Positions 36,586 through 46,642 of a stretch of 64,000 nt of DNA are shown piece after piece. Where the stretch lies: NCBI GenBank assembly GCA_963837635.1, contig CAWINY010000003.1:682001-746000 (forward strand). Reading direction: 5' to 3'. Below the pieces are notes generated by a model. It saw nothing but the letters and a program-made list of their open reading frames with translations, was not told the DNA's origin and searched no databases. The DNA is from CAWINY01 sp963837635 (GTDB lineage: Bacteria; Acidobacteriota; Terriglobia; Terriglobales; Acidobacteriaceae). The position numbers and the translations under genes are program-made. Numbering within the stretch: position 1 is the first letter of the stretch; every line of letters begins with the position of its first letter.

Positions 36586-37965
36586 TTAGTCGGCCGCCAC
36601 GATGCCGGTATTCGCAACCGGCTCCAGGTGGGCGGTGAAGTGCCGCAGGAAGGGCGCTTCATAGGTCAGCTTCATGCCGCGCAGGCTCTCTTTGCGTTTC
36701 CATACCTCGAGAATCACTTCGATCACGAAATCAATGTGGCTCTGAGTGTAGACGCGGCGCGGAATGGCGAGGCGCACCAAGTCCATGGTCGCCGCCTTGG
36801 CAAACATCAATGACCCGATCTCGACCGAGCGGATGCCGCCCTCCAGATAAAGCGCGCAGGCAAGCGCCACTCCCGGGAACTGTTCCGGCGGAACGTGCGG
36901 CAGGAAAGCCCGGGCATCGATGTAGATGGCATGACCGCCCGGCGGCTGCACAATGGGCACTCCCTGCTCGGCGATGTGATTGCCGAGATAGGCGGTCGAA
37001 ACGATGCGGTAGCGCAGGTAATCTTCTTCCAGCGCCTCCTGCAATCCCACGGCAATTGCTTCCAGATCGCGCCCGGCCAAGCCGCCGTAAGTCGGATAGC
37101 CCTCGGTCAGGATCAGCAGGTTCTTTTCCTGCTGCGCAAGCAGCGCATCATTGGTGCACAGGAAGCCGCCAATGTTGGCGATGCCGTCTTTCTTGGCGGA
37201 CATGGTGCAGCCGTCTCCCAACCGGAACATCTCTTGGGCAATTTCCTTGGGCGTCTTGTTTTCGTACCCGGGCTCACGCAGCTTGATGAAATACGAATTC
37301 TCGGCGAAGCGGCAGGCGTCGAAGTACAGAGGAATCCGATAACGCCGGCACACCTGGCTGACAGCGCGCGCGTTCTCCATCGAAACCGGCTGCCCGCCGC
37401 CGCTGTTGTTGGTGATGGTCAGCATCACCAGCGGAATGCGCTCGCGGCCGACCCGCCGGATCAGATCTTCCAGCGCCTGCACGTCCATATTGCCTTTGAA
37501 TGGATGTTGGAGGGCAGGTTGTCTGCCTTCGGCAATGGGCAGATCCACGGCTTCGGCGTGAACGAACTCGATGTTAGCGCGTGTCGTGTCGAAATGAGTA
37601 TTGGAGGGCACCACGTCGCCCGGCTTGCAGGCGGTGCTGAACAGGATACGTTCGGCTGCGCGGCCCTGGTGCGTGGGGATCACGTGGGTGTAGCCGAAGA
37701 TGTCCTGCACCGAACGCCGGAAGCGCTCGAAGCTGCGGCTGCCGGCGTAGCTCTCGTCCCCCTCCATCATCGCCGCCCACTGGTGCGTGGACATGGCCCC
37801 CGTGCCCGAATCGGTAAGCAGGTCGATGAGGACGTCATCGGCATTCAGCAGGAACAGGTTGTAATGCGCCTGGCGCAGCAATTGCTCGCGCTGCTCGCGA
37901 GTGTTCCAGCGAATGGGTTCGACGCTCTTAATCCGGAAGGGCTCGATGATGGTGCGAAGCGGCAT
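36586..37965 (-). CDS. tnaA: Tryptophanase (beta-eliminating lyase family)
   Basis: This PLP enzyme would cleave tryptophan to indole, pyruvate and ammonia. The protein is 459 aa from ATG 37965, with AGGAGG 7 bases upstream. Motifs are EPFRIKSVEPI at the start, LLTDSGTGAMSTHQWAAMM, THQGRAAERILF, NTHFDTTRANIEF, TNNSGGGQPVSMEN, YFDACRFAENSYFIK and the PLP lysine in CTMSAKKDGIANIGGF. Tyrosine phenol-lyase is the close alternative; the HFDTTRANIE loop favours tryptophanase. No tnaC-like leader or permease is adjacent. It lies inside the segment flanked by inverted ISAzo13-type copies. Confidence 0.85.
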   Translation of the reverse strand: MPLRTIIEPFRIKSVEPIRWNTREQREQLLRQAHYNLFLLNADDVLIDLLTDSGTGAMSTHQWAAMMEGDESYAGSRSFERFRRSVQDIFGYTHVIPTHQGRAAERILFSTACKPGDVVPSNTHFDTTRANIEFVHAEAVDLPIAEGRQPALQHPFKGNMDVQALEDLIRRVGRERIPLVMLTITNNSGGGQPVSMENARAVSQVCRRYRIPLYFDACRFAENSYFIKLREPGYENKTPKEIAQEMFRLGDGCTMSAKKDGIANIGGFLCTNDALLAQQEKNLLILTEGYPTYGGLAGRDLEAIAVGLQEALEEDYLRYRIVSTAYLGNHIAEQGVPIVQPPGGHAIYIDARAFLPHVPPEQFPGVALACALYLEGGIRSVEIGSLMFAKAATMDLVRLAIPRRVYTQSHIDFVIEVILEVWKRKESLRGMKLTYEAPFLRHFTAHLEPVANTGIVAAD

Positions 37966-38096
37966 GGGGCCTCCTCGTGCAGACGAAAGATTGTAGCCCG
38001 CCGAGGGCATGGAAAGGTATCGGGTACCAGGTAACAGGCAGCAGGTCCCAGGCGCAGGGCATCGTCAGGTGCCAAACACCGCTTTCACAAATCAAA

Positions 38097-38202
38097 AACT
38101 GCTTACCGCGGATTTACGCGGATCGTGCACGGATTAATACGGATTTTCCTTCTGATTTCTGATCCGCGTAAATCTGTTCTCAAATCCGTGGAATCCGCGG
38201 TG
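38097..38202. repeat. Long palindromic repeat (TTACCGCGGATTTACGCGGA type)
   Basis: Near-copy of 33946-34048. Arms GCTTACCGCGGATTTACGCGG and the inverse ending GTGGAATCCGCGGTGAGCC. It occupies most of the 350-base gap upstream of the tryptophanase gene; the rest holds nothing recognisable. A further fragment (TTACCGCGGATTCCACGGAT) is at 38511-38530. Confidence 0.82.
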
Positions 38203-38314
38203 AGCCTTTGTGCCTGCTACCTGACGCCTCGCACAGCGCCGGTGCATCTAATTCTCGAAGCCACAGCCAGTCCAAGTTGCTTGCTAGGGATGTAATTTCG
38301 GAAGGAAGATTGTA

Positions 38315-38500
38315 ATGATGGATCCGAAGAACCAGAAAACAGATCAAACCCAGGAATCTACGGTCAATCGTGAAGACAGCGCCCGCAAATTGCACGCCCT
38401 GCGAGAACGGGCCATGGATAAAACGCTGGCAGATTCGTTCCCGGCGAGTGATCCTCCCTCTTCAATCCCAGACCCGGAGAGCGAAGACATCGCTGCCTGA
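38315..38500 (+). CDS. Small conserved hypothetical protein, 61 aa
   Basis: Hydrophilic protein with no membrane segment or cysteine. It ends with DKTLADSFPASDPPSSIPDP, a DSFPASDPPS motif found at the C-terminus of many small bacterial proteins of unknown role. GGAAGGA lies about 12 bases before the first ATG. It sits just left of the second ISAzo13-type copy. The function is unknown, but the motif argues that the gene is real. Confidence 0.7.
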   Translation: MMDPKNQKTDQTQESTVNREDSARKLHALRERAMDKTLADSFPASDPPSSIPDPESEDIAA

Positions 38501-38554
38501 CTTGCGCTTTACCGCGGATTCCACGGATTTCGGTTTGTGCAAAATAAAGGCTTA

Positions 38555-39839
38555 GGCACCGTAAATAAATAACGTTTACATCTACTATCCTGATCTGTTA
38601 TTACGGTGGGCATGGACTCGGATGCCCAGCTCGGCCGGTACTTTGCTGGCATGTGGCCGCATCTGGACGAACACGCTCGGCGTTTGGTGGCTGCCAGCGA
38701 AGCTTTGGAACTGGGCTATGGCGGCATCTCGCGAGTCAGCCGCGCCTGCGGCCTATCGCGGGTCACGTTGACCAAGGGTATCGAGGAATTGAAAGCCGCG
38801 CCGCTGGCCCCGGGCCGGATTCGCCACGAGGGCGGCGGACGACACTCGTTGACGTCCAGCGATCCCGGCATGGCGCCCGCCTTGGACAGCATGGTCGAAC
38901 CCACGGCACGCGGCGACCCGCAGTCGCCCTTGCGCTGGACCTGCAAGAGCGCCCGCACGCTGGCGGCGGAACTAACAGCCCGGCACCACCCGGTCAGCCA
39001 CACCAAAGTGACCCAACTCCTGCGAGAGAGTGGCTACAGCCTGCAGGGCAATCGCAAGACGGAGGAAGGGGATGACCATCCCGATCGTGACGCGCAGTTC
39101 CGTCATATCAATAGCGCCGTCAAACGCGCTTTGCGGGCAGGCGAGCCCGTCATTTCCGTGGACACGAAGAAGAAAGAACTGATCGGTAACTACCAAAACC
39201 AGGGCCGCCAGTGGCGCCAAACCGGAACGGCGGATAAGGTCAACGGACATGATTTTCCCGGTCCCGATGTACCCCGCGCCTATCCCTACGGAATCTACGA
39301 CCTGGGGCGCAACGCGGGCTTCGTCAACGTGGGCACGGACCACGACACGGGGGCCTTCGCGGTGGCTTCGATTCGGGGCTGGTGGCGCGCCGACGGCCGG
39401 AACCTGTATCTGGGGGCACGGCGACTGCTGATCACCGCCGATGGCGGGGGTAGCAACGGCTGGCGGCTGCGACTGTGGAAATGGGAGTTACAGCGTCTGG
39501 CCGACCAGACCGGGCTGATACTGATGGTCTGCCATTTTCCGCCGGGCACGAGCAAATGGAATAAGGTGGAGCATCGGTTGTTTTCCTTCATTTCGTCCAA
39601 CTGGCGCGGCGAGCCGCTACGCGATTATGAGACGGTGGTACGGCTGATCGCCGGAACGACGACGGCCAAGGGTTTGAAAGTGACCTGCCGCCTAGATCAC
39701 CGCAAGTATCCCGTGGGGCGAAAGATCACGGATGAAGAGTTTGCCCATGTCAACCTCAAGCCAGACAAATTCCATGGTGAGTGGAACTACACCATTCATC
39801 CAAGCAACTAGGTTGTAAATGTTATATATTTACGCCGCC
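38555..39839 (+). mobile_element. ISAzo13-type insertion sequence, copy 2 (1285 bp)
   Basis: Same ends and length as copy 1, opposite orientation. The left flank reads GGCTTA, the right flank TAAGCTGG. The right flanks of both copies begin TAAGCTGG, so target duplications cannot be paired unambiguously. Confidence 0.88.
38606..39811 (+). CDS. ISAzo13-family transposase (copy 2)
   Basis: The 401-residue product is identical to copy 1, with the same HTH and DDE motifs (VISVDTKKKELIG; LLITADGGGSNGW; GTSKWNKVEHRLF). With copy 1 it brackets 3.2 kb carrying two response regulators, a tryptophanase and a 61-aa protein. The pair could move this segment together or invert it by recombination. Confidence 0.92.
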   Translation: MGMDSDAQLGRYFAGMWPHLDEHARRLVAASEALELGYGGISRVSRACGLSRVTLTKGIEELKAAPLAPGRIRHEGGGRHSLTSSDPGMAPALDSMVEPTARGDPQSPLRWTCKSARTLAAELTARHHPVSHTKVTQLLRESGYSLQGNRKTEEGDDHPDRDAQFRHINSAVKRALRAGEPVISVDTKKKELIGNYQNQGRQWRQTGTADKVNGHDFPGPDVPRAYPYGIYDLGRNAGFVNVGTDHDTGAFAVASIRGWWRADGRNLYLGARRLLITADGGGSNGWRLRLWKWELQRLADQTGLILMVCHFPPGTSKWNKVEHRLFSFISSNWRGEPLRDYETVVRLIAGTTTAKGLKVTCRLDHRKYPVGRKITDEEFAHVNLKPDKFHGEWNYTIHPSN

Positions 39840-39845
39840 TAAGCT

Positions 39846-39897
39846 GGTAGCGCCGGCCTCCAGGCTGGCTGTCGCGGGGGCCACCGGCCCGCGCTAC
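39846..39897. repeat. Degenerate GTAGCGCCGG-type palindrome
   Basis: GGTAGCGCCGGCCTCCAGG ... CACCGGCCCGCGCTAC resembles the 2918-2984 family but the arms pair imperfectly. It follows directly after ISAzo13-type copy 2. Confidence 0.5.
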
Positions 39898-40015
39898 GCT
39901 TTTCGACGGAGAGACGAGCGCCCGGTTTTGGCGCGAGATCCTTCACTCCCTTCGCCGAAAGGCACGGCTCCGGTCGTTCTATGACGCCGCATGTTACATC
40001 AACTGTGAATCTGCT

Positions 40016-40792
40016 CTACCTGGATGGGTGTCTTGCTGCTTCGACAAAAGCCCGGAAAATCGCCTGCGAAACCGAGTCGCCGGCAGCCCCGCCTGCAGGC
40101 GAGGCGTGAGAACCGGCAGCTTCGCCGCTAGGCGAAGCGTGAGAAAACGTCCGCTCCGGATGCCACTGCACGCCCAACACAAAGTGATTCGGCGCCGTGC
40201 CTTCGATGGCCTCGATGACCCCGTCCTGCGGGCAGCGCGCCGCCACCCGCAGGCCGTCGCCGACGCGCTCAACCGCCTGATGATGGCTGCTGTTAACCTC
40301 GATTCTGCTGTCAGCTTTATCGACCCCGATGATCTCGGCCAGCCGCGATGCCGGCGCAATCTCGACCGGATGGCGCGTCTCGCCGCTCACCCCGTGGAGT
40401 ACCGCGGTGTCGATGTGTTGCACCAGCGTGCCGCTGCGCCAGACGTTCAACATCTGGATGCCGAAGCAGATGCCCAACACCGGCTTGCGCATGTGGTAGG
40501 CGTCCTGCAGCAGCAGCTCATCGACGTTGTCGCGCGCCGAATCGGCGTCTGCCGTGTGCGGCCCCCGCACTGCCTCGTACTTTTCAGGGTTGACGTCCGC
40601 CCGGCTGCCGGGCAGCAGCACGCCGTCGCACGACGCGGCCAGACGCGCGATTCCGTGGTTATCGAGGTCGAGCGGCACTTCCACCGGCTCGCCTCCGGCT
40701 TGCTCGATCGCCGCTTTGTACAGCGGCATGACGCGCGCAACGTACTTGGAATCTTGCGAGTGGATGATCGGAATAGCGATTCGAGGACGCAC
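40016..40792 (-). CDS. Peptidase C26 / gamma-glutamyl-GABA hydrolase-like class I amidotransferase
   Basis: The protein is 258 aa. The catalytic cysteine is in KPVLGICFGIQMLNV near residue 109, and the histidine and glutamate are in FVLGVQWHPE. The N-terminal RPRIAIPI and DGVLLPGSRADVNPEKY match PuuD-type hydrolases. PuuD releases GABA from gamma-glutamyl-GABA in putrescine breakdown; related members have other gamma-glutamyl substrates. After the catalytic histidine there is an odd repeated insert (SHASPSGEAAGSHASPAGGA) made from duplicated GGCGAAGCGTGAG-type DNA (about 40090-40145), likely in a surface loop. No polyamine genes are adjacent. Confidence 0.85.
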   Translation of the reverse strand: MRPRIAIPIIHSQDSKYVARVMPLYKAAIEQAGGEPVEVPLDLDNHGIARLAASCDGVLLPGSRADVNPEKYEAVRGPHTADADSARDNVDELLLQDAYHMRKPVLGICFGIQMLNVWRSGTLVQHIDTAVLHGVSGETRHPVEIAPASRLAEIIGVDKADSRIEVNSSHHQAVERVGDGLRVAARCPQDGVIEAIEGTAPNHFVLGVQWHPERTFSHASPSGEAAGSHASPAGGAAGDSVSQAIFRAFVEAARHPSR

Positions 40793-40845
40793 CAGGATAT
40801 TTTAGCCGCTCTTAGCCTCAGCTATCAGCAGTACAGAGAAATTCC

Positions 40846-41012
40846 AACGCGAAGGCGCGAAGACGCGAAGGAAATCGGGGGAAAAGAGTCTGAAGTTCCG
40901 TAGACGACCGTACCGCGAGGTCCTTGAGCAATGGCCGCAACGTCGGCAACGGCAGACGAGAAAAATCGTGTCTAAACTTATGTGTTCTTCGCGTCTTCGC
41001 GTCTTCGCGTTG
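40846..41012. repeat. Palindromic repeat (AACGCGAAGACGCGAAG type), upstream of the peptidase gene
   Basis: Left arm AACGCGAAGGCGCGAAGACG (40846-) and right arm CTTCGCGTCTTCGCGTT (to 41012) flank about 115 bases. The right arm encodes the last residues of plsC (TRRREDAKNT). Relative at 63586-63706. Confidence 0.8.
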
Positions 41013-41826
41013 GACTATTCTCTGGCCCCTCCGCAGTCTCGACAGTGAAGGCGTACTCGGCAGCCGCTGCTGCACGCGGATCAGGCACGCTGGAGTGCGC
41101 GTAATAGAGGTCCTCCACCGCCTTCTGCACCCGGCGGGCAAGCATGTCCATCTCGCGCAGGCCGTACTCCAGCGTCGGAATCGGATCACCGGCGACCAGC
41201 TTCATCTTCCCTGGCCGGATGTGGAAGGTGTTCATCGGCAGAACATCATACGTGCCCACGATCGCCAGCGGGATGATGTTCACCCGTGCCTTGATGGCGA
41301 TGTAAAAAGCCCCGGCCAGGAACGGCCGCACCTGCCCCGTTGGCGAGCGCCCGCCCTCGGGGAAGATCACCAGCGGCATGCCTTCTTTCACCGTATCAAT
41401 GGCGCGGCGGACGCTGCGCACCGACGAGCCCGGGTTCTCATGATCGATGGGCAACTGCCCCGAGCGCCGCAGATGCCAGCCCAGGAAGGGATAGCGGAAC
41501 AGCTCCTTCTTGGCGAGGATGCGAAACTGCCGGGGAATGTTCCCGTATAGCATCGGGACATCCAATGCACTGACGTGATTGGCGGCATAAACGCATGGCG
41601 AGCTGGAGTCGAGCTGATTGAGGCCGATCACCTCGACCGGCGAGAGCAAGGTCCGCAGGATCAGCCGCGACCATGTGCGGGCGAACCCGTGCTGCGCCCG
41701 GCCCTCGCGGTCGAAGAACGAGCTGATCAGGGACAAGCTGCCACACACAATGGTGTAGACGTAGATCAGCGGATTCAAGAAGAAGATCGAGCGCGCCCAG
41801 CTCAGACGATCACGCATGTTTATCAT
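40978..41826 (-). CDS. plsC: 1-acyl-sn-glycerol-3-phosphate acyltransferase
   Basis: PlsC acylates lysophosphatidic acid to phosphatidic acid at the inner membrane. The protein is 282 aa, with an N-terminal membrane helix (FFLNPLIYVYTIVCGSLSLI), the catalytic NHVSALD motif, the substrate-binding FPEGGRSPTGQV motif and VGTYDVLPMN. It overlaps the end of folC by 17 bases. The C-terminal PTRRREDAKNT is read from an intergenic AACGCGAAGACGCGAAG repeat and is probably not conserved. It is the last gene of the trpC-trpF-trpB-folC-plsC series. Confidence 0.9.
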   Translation of the reverse strand: MINMRDRLSWARSIFFLNPLIYVYTIVCGSLSLISSFFDREGRAQHGFARTWSRLILRTLLSPVEVIGLNQLDSSSPCVYAANHVSALDVPMLYGNIPRQFRILAKKELFRYPFLGWHLRRSGQLPIDHENPGSSVRSVRRAIDTVKEGMPLVIFPEGGRSPTGQVRPFLAGAFYIAIKARVNIIPLAIVGTYDVLPMNTFHIRPGKMKLVAGDPIPTLEYGLREMDMLARRVQKAVEDLYYAHSSVPDPRAAAAAEYAFTVETAEGPENSPTRRREDAKNT

Positions 41827-43210
41827 CGGACAAAGGAGTTGGCCTTAAAGGATTGACGACTGCGGCAGGCGGGCCCGTTCGCTCTGCGTCCACTCCCGTC
41901 AAAGCCGCGAGCGCCTCGCCGACCACGTAAATCGAGCCGGTCACGACGATCACGCCCTCGGGCTCCGCGAATTTCATCGCACGCGAAACCGCCGCGCGCA
42001 CCTCTGTCTCGCAAACGATCTCGGTCCCGGGTGCCAGCAAAGGTTGGGCCAGAGCGCGGATCTCCTCCGGGCTCGCTGCCCGCGGATTGTTGGCGTGCGT
42101 CAGCACCACGCGCTTGGCCAAGGGAAACAGGATGGAGGCAATCTCGCCCACCGCTTTGTCCCGCAGCACGCCGAAGACCAGCGTCACCGGCCGTTCGGCA
42201 TATCTCTCGGAGACCGACGCCCGCAGCGCCCACGCGCCTGCGGGATTATGGGCGATGTCGAGCACCACCTCGGCGCGGCCCGTCGCTCTTGGTACTACCT
42301 GGAATCGGCACGGCCAGCGCGTCTCGCGAATGCCGCGCTCAATATGTCGTGGAGAGATATTTGTCCCAACGCGATCCAGTTCCTCAGCCGCCCCGATAGC
42401 CAGCGCCAGGTTGCGCTGCTGATGCTGCCCGACCAGCGGCGATTCCACCCGTACCGGCTCGCCCCTGACCTCGACCGTGTAGCAATCATGGACTTCGCTG
42501 CCCACCGGCGCGCGCATGTACTGTACCGGCGCGATCAGCTTGGCTCCGAGCTCCAGTGCCCGATTGCCGATCACCTCGTTGGCCTCGGGATGCTGCGGCA
42601 AGGTGATCACGATGCCGCCGGGGCGCAGGATTCCGGCCTTCTCCCGCGCGATCTCGCCGATGGTATTGCCGAGAAACTGCTGATGATCGAGCGCGATGTC
42701 GGTGATGATCGACAGCACCGGCTCCACGGTGTTGGTTGCATCCAGCCGGCCGCCCATGCCGACCTCGAGCACCGCGATTTCTACATTCGATTCGGCGAAG
42801 CAGCAGAACGCCATGGCGGTCAACATCTCGAAAAAGCTGGGATGATGGCGCAGCTCGCCGCTGCCGACCAGCGGCGCGCATGCCGCCTCCACCCGCTCGT
42901 ACATACGGCTGAAGTCGTCATCTCCGATGTCGTCCCCGTTGATCCGGATGCGTTCATTGACCTTCAACAGATGCGGCGACGTGTACAAGCCGGTGCGGTG
43001 GCCCGCCGCCTGCAGAATCGAGGCCAGGGTGGAGGCGGTGGATCCCTTTCCATTGGTTCCGGCGATCAGCACGCTGCGGAAGCGCTGCTGTGGGTCGCCG
43101 AGCGCGCGCACCAGGACGCGCATCTGCTCTAGATCGAAGCGGGCCGAGCTGAGCTGAGCCAACTCCTGCCCCAGGTCGTACAGATGCGCCACCGCTTGCA
43201 AGTATTCCAA
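41810..43210 (-). CDS. folC: Bifunctional folylpolyglutamate synthase / dihydrofolate synthase
   Basis: FolC adds glutamate to dihydropteroate and to folates. The 466-residue Mur-ligase-family protein has the ATP loop LIAGTNGKGSTASTLAS near residue 50, the YTSPHL motif near 77, and EVGMGGRLDATN and SIITDIALDHQQFLG in the centre. The C-terminal domain shows LDIAHNPAGAWALR and TGSIYVVGEAL. It starts three bases after the trpB stop and overlaps plsC, a compact arrangement that implies one transcript. The trpB-folC (and often accD) neighbourhood is a recurring bacterial order. Confidence 0.93.
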   Translation of the reverse strand: MEYLQAVAHLYDLGQELAQLSSARFDLEQMRVLVRALGDPQQRFRSVLIAGTNGKGSTASTLASILQAAGHRTGLYTSPHLLKVNERIRINGDDIGDDDFSRMYERVEAACAPLVGSGELRHHPSFFEMLTAMAFCCFAESNVEIAVLEVGMGGRLDATNTVEPVLSIITDIALDHQQFLGNTIGEIAREKAGILRPGGIVITLPQHPEANEVIGNRALELGAKLIAPVQYMRAPVGSEVHDCYTVEVRGEPVRVESPLVGQHQQRNLALAIGAAEELDRVGTNISPRHIERGIRETRWPCRFQVVPRATGRAEVVLDIAHNPAGAWALRASVSERYAERPVTLVFGVLRDKAVGEIASILFPLAKRVVLTHANNPRAASPEEIRALAQPLLAPGTEIVCETEVRAAVSRAMKFAEPEGVIVVTGSIYVVGEALAALTGVDAERTGPPAAVVNPLRPTPLSDDKHA

Positions 43211-43213
43211 GGA

Positions 43214-44446
<1,233 letters not shown>

Positions 44447-44520
44447 AAAGTCTCAGTCTGAATTAAGGATGGCACTCCACAGTAATCTCAGTCAAAAAAG
44501 GAGCGGCGGACGGAAACCGC

Positions 44521-44806
44521 GAGCCGTTGATTTTCGCTGATTGACGCTGATCAGAGAAATTAGAGCAAAACCAGAGTGAGTGCGTACCGTCTTTGAAAGG
44601 GCGCGGCTTCAGCCGCGCCGAATCGATGCCGAGCACCCTCCGGCCTTTAGGCCCTGAGGCATTGCCCCTCAGCGGCTAAAGCCGGTTTCCCGAGCGACCC
44701 CGTGCGGTACGCCTGAAGGCGTACCCTTTCAAAGCTCCAGCCTCCGCCAACCGTGGTTTCGCCATAGCCTCGCTCTAATCAGCGTCAATCAGCGTTCATC
44801 AGCGGC
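44521..44806. repeat. Nested palindromic repeat block between trpF and trpB
   Basis: Outer arms are CGTTGATTTTCGCTGATTGA and the inverse TCAATCAGCGTTCATCAGCG. Within them lie a copy of the 6124-6188 repeat (CGTCTTTGAAAGGGCGCGGC), a CCGGCCTTTAGGCC / GGCTAAAGCCGG pair and a GTACGCCTGAAGGCGTAC hairpin. No coding sequence is seen in this 380-base gap. The stems in the trp transcript may affect trpB expression or processing (inference). Confidence 0.8.
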
Positions 44807-44826
44807 TAGACGAAATCGCGAGCGCC

Positions 44827-45513
44827 TCATTCTTTCGCTTTCGCGCCGCGCACGGCCGCGATGAAGGCGCGCACCTTCTCGTGGTCCTTCTTGCCCGGTT
44901 CGTGCTCGACGCCCGAGGCAACGTCCACCCCCCACGGCTTGAACAGCTCGACGGCGCGGGCGGCGTTCTCCGGGTTCAGTCCCCCGGCGATGATTACCTT
45001 ATAGAGCTTCTTCAACTCGCGGATGAAGGGCTGCGAACGCGTCCAGTCGAAGGTCAACCCGGTGCCGCCGCGTCGCGTGGGCGAACCGGAATCCACCAGC
45101 ACCGCATCGAAGACGCCCTGCCATTTCTGATCGCGGATGGTGCCCGCGCCGCTGCCCGGGGTGAACAGCGACTTCATCGAGAGCGCCTTGTAGACACGCT
45201 TGCGCTCAGTGGCGGTGCGCGGGAAAAGATGTTGCGCATTGGCGAAGTCGGCCTCGTCGCCGTGCAACTGCACCCCGGTCAAGCCGCACTCATGAACGAC
45301 CTCGCGAATTTTGGCCGGCGACTCGTTGACGAATACGCCGATCTTCTCGATCTTCGGCGGCAGAGCGGCAACCAGTTCGCGAACCCGTTCCGGCTGCACC
45401 TGGCGCGGGCTGGCGGCAAAGATGAAGCCGAGCGCGTCCGCGCCCGCCTCCACGGCCAGCTTGGCGTCCTCCAGGTTGGTGATGCCGCAGATCTTAATCC
45501 AGGTCATGAGCAT
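44827..45513 (-). CDS. trpF: Phosphoribosylanthranilate isomerase
   Basis: TrpF catalyses the Amadori rearrangement of N-(5-phosphoribosyl)anthranilate. The protein is 228 aa. It has the N-terminal WIKICGIT (catalytic Cys), GADALGFIFAASPRQV, VQLHGDEAD, VLVDSGSPTRRGGTGLTFDW (catalytic Asp) and the phosphate-binding IIAGGLNPENAARA with ASGVEHEPGKKD. An insert around residues 105-125 (KALSMKSLFTPGSGAGTI) makes it slightly longer than E. coli TrpF. ATG 45513 or ATG 45507 (MTWIKI) may be the start. It lies between trpC and trpB with repeat blocks on both sides. Confidence 0.94.
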   Translation of the reverse strand: MLMTWIKICGITNLEDAKLAVEAGADALGFIFAASPRQVQPERVRELVAALPPKIEKIGVFVNESPAKIREVVHECGLTGVQLHGDEADFANAQHLFPRTATERKRVYKALSMKSLFTPGSGAGTIRDQKWQGVFDAVLVDSGSPTRRGGTGLTFDWTRSQPFIRELKKLYKVIIAGGLNPENAARAVELFKPWGVDVASGVEHEPGKKDHEKVRAFIAAVRGAKAKE

Positions 45514-45533
45514 TTCCGAGTCGCGGGTGAACG

Positions 45534-45647
45534 GCTTACCGCGGATAACGCGGATGATGGCGGATCAACACGGATCTATTGTAAGAAATATTTGCGCGAT
45601 CTGTTTTATGTCTGGTGATCCGTCTCAATCCGTGCAAATCCGCGGTG
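45534..45647. repeat. Long palindromic repeat (TTACCGCGGAT type) between trpC and trpF
   Basis: Left arm GCTTACCGCGGATAACGCGG and right arm TCCGTGCAAATCCGCGG. The trpC stop codon (45625-45627) and its last residues lie in the right arm. Relatives at 33946 and 38097. Confidence 0.82.
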
Positions 45648-46446
45648 CGCTTTGCTCCTGCTCTGCCTCAGCGAGCAGCGCCTTGAGCGCCTCCCCCGGA
45701 GACTCCGCCTTCATCAGCGACTCGCCGATCAGGAAGGCGTCAAAGCCCGCGGCACGCAGTTGCGCGATGTCGCGCCCCGTGTGAATGCCGCTTTCGGCGA
45801 CCTTCAGCGCGGACGCCGGAATCTGTGGCGCAATCCTGGTCGCGGTCCGCAAGTCAACCTGAAACGTCCTCAGATCACGGTTGTTGACCCCGATGATGTC
45901 GCACCCAGAGGCTATGGTCCGCTCCAGTTCCAGCTCGTCATGCACCTCGCAGAGCACGTCGAGCCCGCGTTCGCGGGCCTTGCCGTAGAGATCGGCAAGT
46001 TGTGCGTCATCGAGCACGGCCGCGATCAGCAGTATGGCGTCGGCGCAATTGGCGCGGGCTTCCAGCACCTGGAACTCGTCGACGATAAAGTCTTTGCGCA
46101 GGCAGGGAAGCCCGCTCGCCGCGGAGGCCTCCCGCAAGTTGGCGAGCGAGCCCTTGAAATACTCCTCTTCGGTGAGCACCGAGAGCGCTGCCGCGCCCGC
46201 CTCGGCGTATTCGCGGGCGATGGCCGGTACGTGCATAGTGGCGCGGATCAACCCCCGCGAGGGCGAGGCCTGCTTCAATTCCGCAATAATCGCTCCCCGC
46301 TCGCGCGCCTGTTCCAGTGCCTTGCGGAAGCCGCGGGGCTGGTGCCTGGCGGCGCGGGCCTCCATCTCACGCCGGTCTGCGCGGCTCTTGGTGACATCAA
46401 GCCGCTGCCGCGTGCTGGCGACGATCTGGTCGAGTCGGGTTGCCAT
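45625..46446 (-). CDS. trpC: Indole-3-glycerol phosphate synthase
   Basis: TrpC closes the indole ring in tryptophan synthesis. The protein is 273 aa from ATG 46446 (MATRLDQIVASTRQRL). Family blocks are IIAELKQASPSRGLIR (catalytic Lys), YAEAGAAALSVLTEEEYFKG, LPCLRKDFIVDEFQVLEA, VHDELELERTIASGCDIIGV with NNRDLRTF, and AESGIHTGRDIAQL. The C-terminal QSAPRICTD is encoded by an arm of the 45534-45647 repeat. It is the first gene of the minus-strand trp series. Confidence 0.94.
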   Translation of the reverse strand: MATRLDQIVASTRQRLDVTKSRADRREMEARAARHQPRGFRKALEQARERGAIIAELKQASPSRGLIRATMHVPAIAREYAEAGAAALSVLTEEEYFKGSLANLREASAASGLPCLRKDFIVDEFQVLEARANCADAILLIAAVLDDAQLADLYGKARERGLDVLCEVHDELELERTIASGCDIIGVNNRDLRTFQVDLRTATRIAPQIPASALKVAESGIHTGRDIAQLRAAGFDAFLIGESLMKAESPGEALKALLAEAEQEQSAPRICTD

Positions 46447-46642
46447 GCTGGATGGGCAAGTATACCAAGAAGGACTGCCCGGCCCGACCTCTGGCCGAGC
46501 CCCAGCTATTTCGATCGTTGCTTGCAGAATTTTACTTATCCAATGAGGAATCCCAACCCCTGGTCGAAGCATCCTTGAGTGATTGCTGGCGTAAGTTGCT
46601 GATTTTGCCGGCTGCTTTTGTTTAGGGGGAGGGTAAGAGGTA

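Noticed and set aside
34049..39839. Proven composite transposon
   Set aside because: Outer target duplications of the whole 5.8-kb unit cannot be shown: flanks are GGTAA on the left and TAAGCTGG on the right, compatible with independent insertions.
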